From the NCBI GenBank assembly GCA_005223375.1, contig RXOD01004356.1, positions 1 to 23,555 on the forward strand: a stretch of DNA of 23,555 nucleotides, written 5' to 3'. This DNA comes from Amoebophrya sp. AT5.2. Its lineage: Eukaryota; Sar; Dinophyceae; Syndiniales; Amoebophryaceae. A model generated the notes under the pieces. It did no database searches and was not told where the DNA came from. It saw nothing but the letters and a program-made list of their open reading frames with translations. The position numbers and the translations under genes are program-made. Positions 17,222 through 23,555 of the stretch are shown piece after piece; position 1 is the stretch's first letter; each line of letters begins with the position of its first letter.

Positions 17222-20200
17222 TCAGTTCTTCGTATCGGCGCGCTTCGTTATCTTATCGAAGAGGTCGTGATGCGTGACGGACCCAAGGAAGTCGAACTCG
17301 GGGGAGTACCGGTGCCGGTACGACTTGCGGAAGCTGGAAGAGGTAGTTTTTGTCTTCTCTGAGGCTGTTGAGTCGTTGACCACTTGCTGCTCTCAGTCTT
17401 ATTTTTACCGAATCCAAAACATCAAAGCTGCAAGCGTGCTTGTCAGTTAGCTTAGGGTCAACAGCCACCAAAGTCAAATACAAACAACGACAAATTAAGA
17501 CGAGCAACAGCTGCCACGAGGCAAAAACAAAAAGTACTGTCCTTTCTGTTTGAAGTATGCGTCTGCGGCTTCTCTGTGCTTTGGTGAAAGCAGTTTTTTC
17601 CTCGCTGTCACCTGCTCTTCCGGGCTCGGACTCGGCGGTCTTCTGTTGCCGAACAGCAGATTTGAATGTTCGCCCGCGCCTCCGTCCGCCCGTGCCTCGT
17701 TCCCCTTAGACGTGTCCCGTAGCAGTACCTCGCCCGGTTTCGGGTGCGTCTGCAGCGTCATCGACGGCGAGTAGTACGCTGGCGGCAGCACCTTGCTCAT
17801 GATCGGCAGTTGCTGCCCCTTCGACGAGGGCGATGCGATCGAGCTCCGGCGCTTCAACGGCTGCCCGTTTTCGTCCATCGTCCGATACGGATCCAGCGGC
17901 TTTCTCCCGCTGCCGCGCGCCGCGTTCGTTATTGCGGCGGCGGCACCGCTCCGGCCCGGCGGTGCCCCTCCACCGGCCGAACCCGACTGCCCCACTGCCC
18001 CACTGCTGCTGGGTCGGCTACTGTGTCGCGTGGGCGTCAGTCCGCGCATGCGGATCTCGGTCAGGGTGGGGCGGTACGACTCGCCGTTACCCAGGCTGTA
18101 TCGCGGCTGGAGGGCCTCGTATTGCGTGATCTGAACGACCTTCGTCACGTGTGAGAGCGCCGCGGCGGCAATGTCTTGGCCGGACGATGGCTTGGAAGCG
18201 TCGATCTGCTTGCCCTTCAGCGCAGGGAAATACACAGCGCCAAGCTTGTTCTGAATCCGGTCGCGAGAGCGACCGCGCTTAGTAGTGTCCTGATTTATAT
18301 TTACGCCGATGCTTTATTCGTTCCGTGCAGTTGAATTACATGGTTTTCTTGGAGGAGGCTGGTAAGTGTAAATCACGGAAACAAGAAGTAGAAAGAAAGT
18401 GAAAAAAAAAGCATGCAGAAGCACACGATCTCGATCACTGGATGAGCGTCTTTGTAGCACTACTCACGACAAGAGCGACCGTGACGAGAGTGAGTATACA
18501 TAGTACCTTGTACGACGAGCCGTCCGCCCGGATCGGCACCCCCATGCTGTTCAGCGTGACGCTGCTTCGTTCGCTTTTCGCACTGGTTGGTCTCGACCGG
18601 CTCCTTTTCGCGCTGGTCGGCCTGGACGACCCGCGACTGGATCCAGGCACCTGCGTCGACTTCTGGGACCCGGAATCCACCAGGCGCCCTCCACCCACGA
18701 TTTTCCCCGCGCCGGGCACTGCCGTGCTCGAGGACGTCGATCCGCCGAACGCCTCCGCGTAATCCGTGCTCTGGTACATGACGACGCCAGATGCTCTACT
18801 GACTCCCGCCATCCAGTCGGCCTCGACACTCGTTCTCGTTGGCTCCACCTCATCAAGAGGGCCAAGAGCGGCCATCTCGATTTTGTCCTCCACTCGAATG
18901 AGCCTCCCCGTCGCGTGTCTCAGCGTGTCCAACTCGTGCGCGCCGTTCGGGCCAATCGGATTGTGCTGCAAATCGAGTTTCCGGAGGGTTTGATTTGTTT
19001 TGAGACCCATGCAGAGCCAGCCGACCCCCCAATCGTCGATCGCGTTCTCCCGGAGCTCCAGTACCTCGAGGAACTTGTTGAGAGGTGGCGGATCGATTAG
19101 CACATCAACGTTTGTTCGTTCGCGAGATTTTAGTTGCGATTTGCTTTTGGTTCTGTGATTGTGTTGTTAGTAGTTTCCCTTGATGTCAGAGGTGCAACAA
19201 TTGGCCTTGGGCCGATGGAGTCCACTCTGCTTAGGGGCGATCAGACTTAGAGGATGTAGAAGTAGATGAGACGCCTACAATGATCTATTCTCCTTCTCCA
19301 CCTCCTCCAACAATTGCCTGCCAGTGCCTGCCCTTGTTCTAGAGCCTGACCAATCAGGCTCAGGGTCTGCCTGCGTGCGGCTACGGCTAGGATAGCAAAC
19401 TAGCAGACAGCCTGGACCATGGATCCCCGTACAGCACCCCGCCGGCTTCACGAATATCTATCCGATGGTGCCGATCGTCTTTTACAGCAGCTCCTTATCA
19501 AAACAGCAATCCCGCCCTCAGGTAAATAATGACGAGGCTAATCGATCCCGCACCCTACAACTTGTTGTGCACCAGATTGATGGACAGCGACTTCGCGCCC
19601 ACCGGCCCGATGTGGTTGCGGTTGAGGAAGACGTGGGTGAGCGCGGATTTTATCTTGGTCAAATCGCTGTTGTTCAAGAGTCGAGAAAGAAAGCCGCACC
19701 CGACGGACTTGATGTGGTTCTCCTGCAGAGAAAGCACCTTCACGGTCCGGTTGCCGCGAAGCATAAACCCAATGCGCTCGCAAGCGACGTCGTTCAGCTC
19801 GCAACGCTCGAGCTGGAGCTTACGGATGCCTTTAGAATTGTGTTTGTGTGGCGCAGGAGGTGAAGATGAAAACGCAGGAGCTCGTCGTCGTTGTCCTCTT
19901 TTTATCGATGGAACCCAGAATTCGACCGATAGCTGTAGGCTTTCTAGTCCTTCGACGCAGGTGGGCCCTCAGGGCACATATTTATCTATCAAAGACACGC
20001 TGTTGCTGCAGGCAGGAACACTAAACCAAATCGCGCACGCGCGCCAACCAGAACCAGATGACTATGGTCGTCAGGCTCATCCTTTTGGTTTTTCCGGCCG
20101 CTGCTCATCGATATTTTCGTTCCGACAAAAACATAAAATCAAAATAGGGGCGGTACGAAAGTTGTGCAGGAAGCAGAATGCGAAGTCGCGGTAGAAGTGG

Positions 20201-20382
20201 CGGGAGAACTGGATGCCGAAGAGGGACAGGGTTTTCGGGTCCTTCGGCTCGTTCCTGTGGAGCATCGCGAGGATGTCCTCGGCGTACTCCTCGAGCGCAA
20301 GCTTGTCGTCCGCGGCAATCCCCTGATCCGCCTCGATGTACGCCATACGGGCGTCGCGCTTCTCCCGAGGCTGCTTCACCAT
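17222..20382 (-). CDS. Leucine-rich-repeat protein, 687 aa, five exons
   Basis: Exons: 20382-20157, 19967-19559, 19071-18507, 18289-17538, 17333-17222 (TGA). Introns are 189, 487, 217 and 204 nt; all but the 487-nt one are GT-AG, and all phases agree. Residues 1-75 are a charged helical head (MVKQPREKRDARMAYIEADQ). About residues 77-270 hold ribonuclease-inhibitor-type leucine-rich repeats of 28 residues: strand-turn motifs LQLERCEL, LSLQENHI, FLNRNHIG, ELRENAID and DLQHNPIG. The rest is Ser/Pro/Gly-rich and disordered, with an RPTSAK motif twice, until a conserved-looking tail (SYRHRYSPEFDFLGSVTHHD). Such repeats bind protein partners; many protist homologues belong to flagellar or signalling complexes, but I cannot assign one. 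No signal peptide or membrane helix. The exon 2-3 join is fixed by the 28-residue spacing. Confidence 0.85.
19072..19558 (-). mobile_element. Introner element in the LRR gene (487 nt, 9-bp target repeat, 18-bp TIR)
   Basis: The direct repeat CAACAAGTT lies at 19567-19559 (exon 2 end) and 19080-19072 (before exon 3). Just inside are inverted repeats, GGTGCGGGATCGATTAGC at 19554-19537 and its complement at 19101-19084, matching at 16/18. Splicing anywhere within the direct repeat gives the same mRNA, and none of these choices is GT-AG. The product reads ...LVHNKFLEVLEL, keeping the LRR spacing at 28. The structure is that of a small DNA transposon that acts as an intron. Confidence 0.8.
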
Positions 20383-21271
20383 GATCGAGAGCGAGGAATG
20401 CAGATGCTGCTTCTTAGTACTCTAGTACTCCTGATGTCCTCATCGGTCTTTGTTTTCAACTTCTTGTTTCAAACCAACGTGTATGGATGGATTGCGACCG
20501 CGCAGCGATTGGAAATGCGCCCAGCCATCAAATGTCCCCCACCCCTTGCCCGCACGAAAACGAAGAGTTATATCGACTGATAATTCTGCGGAAGGCTCGA
20601 AGCGTCACCGGGATCCATCAATATATAAGCTGTAAACGAGGTCGGGCAAACTGATGCTCGTTCTCAAAACAAGTATACAAGTAGATCAATTGCAAATACT
20701 GATACCAGTTGCAGACTCGGGATTCCAGTTCCACCCTAGCTGCAAACCCGTTTTTTTTTCCCGTTCCCACGAGTGCAAAACGAGCAACGACGACGAGGAG
20801 GATGATCACGAATCTCCAAGAATCAACGCCATGACACAGACCACAAGCTACCCCTGCTGCACGCAAACCAAAATATGGCAAACACGAAAGCTGTCCTGCA
20901 GAGGAACTGTCCTACTACTATCTGTAGCTGTACCCCAACGGCTGATGCCGAGGACGCTGCAGTAGAAGTACTTTCTTACGATTACGTGAGTACAAAGGCA
21001 AGAACACAAGCGAGTGACGAACCTTTGCCTTTCTCCATTACTTAGAGAAAGTAGCGACAAGCCCGTTCGCGTGTGTGGCTGTCGTGAACGTGTACGTGAC
21101 CCAGATCAATAGTGCTTTTAATTGTCCATGTTTATTTTGATATCGGCCCCGATCTCGATGAATCCGATTGACAGAGCGACTCCCTGGACTCGTTGTTCGA
21201 GTCGGTCGCATTGCTTTGCTGTCTGTATGCGCGCACAAGAACAATCACCAGCTGCAGGAGCTCCAGCGTAG
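20383..21271. other. Intergenic region, about 890 bp, no gene seen
   Basis: Contains a short imperfect palindromic motif (agtactctagtact, 20417-20430), a poly-T tract at 20752-20759 and a small inverted repeat (aaaggcaa near 20997 and its complement near 21027). Frames here give no protein-like product, and I found no RNA gene. Confidence 0.5.
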
Positions 21272-21746
21272 TTACTCCTCCTTCTTCTCCTTTTTTTTCT
21301 TTTTCTTTTTCTCGCCACCGTCAGCGGCTGCAGGCTCTGCAGCTGCTCCTGCTGCCTCCGTAGCATTCGCCGCCTTCGTCTCCTTCTGTTGCGATTTTTC
21401 ATGAAAATTCGAAAGGCGCGAAGGGTCTTGTTCTTGGAGTCTATCGCATTTTTTCTGAATAAGTACCTGCTCTTCATCGATCATTCTGATGAATTTGTAC
21501 TTCTACATCTACAGATCATCTTCAATGTCGTCAACATAAAATAAATACTTTGCGTTTCTTTTCTGGCGGCTCTGCAGCTTCTTCTGCCGGTGACGATTCT
21601 ACTTCTTTGTCTTTACTGTCCGTCGCTGAGGAAGGTGATTCAGCCGCATCGGATTTGGGTGCCGCCGTTTTCTCCGTTTGAGTTGACGACGCAGGCGACT
21701 CCTCGCCGGCCTCGTCCAACGCTGGTGCCGCGCTCCCGTCCGCCAT
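21272..21746 (-). CDS. Lys-rich protein with nuclear-localisation-like motif, 142 aa, two exons
   Basis: Exon 1 is 21746-21549 (66 codons, starting MADGSAAP); exon 2 is 21502-21272 (TAA). The intron (21548-21503) is only 46 nt, GT-AG, phase 0. Exon 1 is Ala/Ser/Glu-rich and disordered, ending in PPEKKRK, which joined to KYKF from exon 2 forms a classical monopartite nuclear-localisation signal. Exon 2 has a short ordered helix (MIDEEQVLIQKKCDRLQEQD), then an Ala-rich linker and a Lys/Glu tail with seven consecutive lysines. This composition is typical of small chromatin- or RNA-associated proteins. No domain is recognised; nuclear location is inferred from the motif. The frame extends upstream of the chosen ATG without another ATG, so a spliced 5' exon cannot be excluded. 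Confidence 0.65.
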
Positions 21747-21963
21747 CGTCTTGATTCGCTCAAGTCGCTCCTCCGCTTTTCTGTCATGTAAAGGGGTGCT
21801 CGTTTGGAATCGCAATCAGCAAAAGCCGGACACTACTTCTGTGTCTGTCTACTGATACACAGATATAATAAGTTTTGATCAAAACAAAACATCAGCCAGC
21901 CAGTCGCCAGAGCCGAGACATTGACAGACTTGGAGCTGGAATTGATTAATTTTATGATCTTTT

Positions 21964-22565
21964 TCAGGTGGACTTCTTGTTCTGTTTTTTAAGACCAAAT
22001 TGTTTTGAGTACTTTGCTTCCTTTTTTTTGAACTCGTCCACCGTCGTGCTTGGGAATGCGCCCTGCTTTTCGCCGTTTGCGATGCGCTTGGTTTTTTCCC
22101 ACGTTGGCTCACCCTTCGCGAAGTATCGCTCCCGCTTGGCATCCCACTCCCAGCCAACAGCACCGGTCAGGTGCTCGTGAATCTCCGGCTTGCATTTCGC
22201 CATGATCTCCCGATGGTCGCGCGACACTGGATGACACCAGACTGAGACTGTGGTCCTCGCTGCCCTTAGAGTGGTGCAGCTCGTTTTGGTTCTTACTCCT
22301 TCGGTACTTCTTGTAGTTGTCCAAGTAGCAGTTGCGGCAAGAACAAGCTCGCTGATGTTTTCACGCTAGTTCGTCCTGCTGGCAGTCTTGTGTTGATTGA
22401 CGTCGACGGACAGATCATGAAGACGCGCATCACGTTGACGAGGAAGTGCCGATCCGATCGGATTTTCGGAACCTTTGGCATTTTTAAATTACTGAACTCG
22501 ATCATGGGTGATCCAAATGTCGTTTCGTACCATGGTGGACGTCCTGCACCTCCGCTCCCGTCCAT
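21964..22565 (-). CDS. 152-aa basic protein, unknown, three short-intron exons
   Basis: Proposed exons: 22565-22425, 22351-22297, 22226-21964 (TGA). The introns (73 and 70 nt) are GT-AG; the second, with donor GTAAGA, is well supported by phase, while the first donor is uncertain (another GT lies a few codons upstream). The start ATG follows an acceptor-like TAG by 23 bases. The protein opens MDGSGGAGRPPWYETTFGSP, then has a hydrophobic-basic stretch (HFLVNVMR), a CSCRNCYLDNYKKYRR motif made by exon 2, and a helical C-terminal half with an aromatic patch (GAVGWEWDAKRERYFAKG) and a Lys-rich end. Size, charge and Cys motif recall small subunits of mitochondrial respiratory complexes, such as the COX6B fold, but the twin CX9C pattern is missing, so I leave it unnamed. 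Confidence 0.6.
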
Positions 22566-23082
22566 GCGACTGGTGCGAGACCGAAAGTCTAATTGTAAAA
22601 AAATAGAGAAAACGGCTGTCAGATGCGATGGATAGCGAGGATCTTTCCACTTTCGTTTCTTTTTCGAGATGAGATCGAGGATGAAATTATAGTTAGTGGC
22701 GTTTATCGTAAAACAAATACGTTGTGATCTGGATCCTCTTCAGCTCGGAAACTGGCCTTCGGTTTCGCGATCGTGGCAGACGCAGAGGCACCCGCACCTC
22801 CGACTGCTGCTGAAAAAAGCGTGAATCTACGCTGCAGCAAGAGCGATACCGCCTCCAGCATCACCAGCACGAGCGCCAGCACCTCCACACCTCCAACGAC
22901 AACGATTTTGAATCTGGTGGGAGCAGCCAGCGATCGGACTCCGAGCGGGAACGTCGTGCTGGTGCTACGAAGATGCATGCATCTCTTGCAGCCTCTTCTT
23001 TTCCTGCTGTGTCGGAGCGCGCCCTCGGCTTCCAGGCTTCGCGGCAAGGAACAAGGGTCAGCACGGGGAGCAATCCATGAAC
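22566..23082. other. Intergenic region, about 520 bp
   Basis: Between the Thr-rich gene and the 152-aa gene. Its main recognisable element is the acceptor-like site at 22589. A minus-strand frame ending at 22703 has a hydrophobic stretch, but it lies 3' of a clear stop codon and I read it as untranslated. Confidence 0.45.
22589..22605 (-). promoter_or_regulatory. Candidate trans-splice acceptor for the 152-aa gene
   Basis: Minus strand: TATTTTTTTACAATTAG followed by a 23-base leader and ATG. A T-rich tract ending in AG close to the start is what a spliced-leader acceptor should look like. Inference. Confidence 0.45.
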
Positions 23083-23555
23083 TCAGAGGAGGAATCCCGC
23101 GAGCACGACGCCGGTGGCCCCGAGGTAGACCAGTCCCGTACCAACCATCGCGCTTTGCACGACTCCGGGAGACATGGTTTCCACCGTCGTTTCCGTTGTC
23201 TGCGCATCATTGGTCAGGTCCCCCTCCTCCTCGTCCTCCATTCTGCCTTCCACTATCTCACGCGAAGTGCTGGTCGCTGTCGCAGTTGTGGCGCTGACGC
23301 TCGAAGTGGTGGTAGTGGTTGTAGTAGACGCGGCCGTGGTCGTCGACGTCGTAGTGGTCGTGATGGGTTCCGCAGTCGTGGTTGTCGACGTTGTGGTGGT
23401 CGTGGTGGGTTCCTCGGTCGTGGTCGTCGACGTCGTGGTGGTCGTGGTGGGTTCCTCAGTCGTGGTTGTCGACGTTGTGGTGGTCGTGGTGGGTTCCTCG
23501 GTCGTGGTTGTCGACGTTGTGGTGGTCGTGGTGGGTTCCTCGGTCGTGGTCGTCG
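23083..23555 (-). CDS. Thr-rich repeat surface protein, C-terminal 156 residues (5' end outside window)
   Basis: Minus-strand frame open from the window edge to TGA at 23085-23083. The visible part starts with 14-residue repeats (EEP followed by a Thr-rich run with one Ser), then a Ser/Thr-rich degenerate section, a short acidic patch (MEDEEEGD), and a final hydrophobic segment, about VVQSAMVGTGLVYLGATGVV and six more residues, ending in LL at the stop. Thr-rich repeats of this type are usually heavily O-glycosylated stalks of surface or wall proteins. The hydrophobic end with no basic tail fits a GPI-anchor signal, or a single tail membrane helix. No domain of the N-terminal part can be seen. 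Frame and orientation are clear; anchor type is inferred. Confidence 0.75.
   Translation of the reverse strand, partial: TTTTEEPTTTTTTSTTTTEEPTTTTTTSTTTTEEPTTTTTTSTTTTEEPTTTTTTSTTTTAEPITTTTTSTTTAASTTTTTTTSSVSATTATATSTSREIVEGRMEDEEEGDLTNDAQTTETTVETMSPGVVQSAMVGTGLVYLGATGVVLAGFLL
23365..23555 (-). repeat. 42-bp tandem repeat coding 14-residue Thr-rich units
   Basis: The marker gggttc recurs at 23365, 23407, 23449, 23491 and 23533, exactly 42 bp apart. Units differ by a few third-position changes, so the array is kept in frame by selection or recent duplication. It continues past the window edge. Confidence 0.9.

Noticed and set aside
19529..20194. 221-codon plus-strand reading frame
   Set aside because: Overlaps LRR exons and introns on the other strand; no recognisable features.
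21964..22565. COX6B or twin CX9C identity for the 152-aa protein
   Set aside because: Some local resemblance (RNCYLDNY; Trp/Arg-rich end), but the required Cys spacing is missing.
22703..23047. 114-codon minus-strand frame with a hydrophobic segment
   Set aside because: Follows the stop codon of the Thr-rich gene and has no acceptor or start context; the segment is probably chance in the 3' region.
1..23555. CRISPR arrays, tRNA, rRNA, bacterial operons
   Set aside because: No spaced repeats of the right kind and no tRNA or rRNA signatures; introns and the spliced leader exclude a prokaryotic source. The hairpin at 12425 is not taken as a bacterial terminator for the same reason.

Overview
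The window looks like nuclear DNA of a dinoflagellate, most likely a compact-genome parasitic syndinian of the Amoebophrya type. Four observations support this. (1) All eleven protein genes I can support lie head-to-tail on the minus strand. (2) Minus strand 765-744 carries a 22-nt sequence matching 21 of 22 positions of the dinoflagellate spliced leader as I know it. (3) The genes have several introns each and are separated by only about 0.2-1.2 kb. (4) Several introns look like mobile introner elements, with terminal inverted repeats, short flanking direct repeats and sometimes non-GT-AG ends, as known from Amoebophrya. The species assignment is inference; co-orientation and the leader are seen directly.

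Layout in the direction of transcription (right to left): a Thr-rich repeat protein with a C-terminal hydrophobic anchor (23555-23083, 5' end outside the window); a 152-aa basic protein of unknown function (22565-21964); a 142-aa Lys-rich protein with a nuclear-localisation-like motif (21746-21272); a 687-aa leucine-rich-repeat protein in five exons (20382-17222); a roughly 1084-aa very acidic, mostly disordered protein in four exons (16977-12950); a 184-aa secreted Cys-rich protein (12402-11848); a 230-aa EF-hand protein (11303-10129); a roughly 1008-aa membrane-anchored or secreted protein with three tandem fucolectin/F5/8-type-C domains (9542-6021); a 282-aa unknown protein (5342-4342); a 641-aa unknown low-complexity protein (3152-1227); and the first 199 residues of a Cys-rich, PTPA-repeat protein (599-1, 3' end outside the window). 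Long plus-strand reading frames are shadows of these genes.

Two things stand out. First, the spliced-leader copy sits 145 nt upstream of the start codon of the leftmost gene, on the same strand, directly followed by a GTAAGT donor and, about 50 nt later, a pyrimidine-rich AG acceptor. It could be a spliced-leader RNA gene, a relic of a retroposed mRNA, or a genome-encoded leader joined in cis. Second, the four longest introns are all 482-495 nt, show no obvious mutual sequence similarity, and are each bounded by direct and/or inverted repeats. In the LRR gene the exact 28-residue repeat spacing is restored only by splicing inside a 9-bp direct repeat, which gives a non-GT-AG intron.

Functionally, five products look surface-exposed or secreted (Thr-rich anchor protein, Cys-rich secreted protein, triple fucolectin-like protein, PTPA/Cys protein) or calcium-responsive (EF-hand protein). 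That would fit a host-interacting protist, but no pathway links the genes. Exon structures were derived by hand from reading frame, splice motifs and domain register, and lack transcript support.
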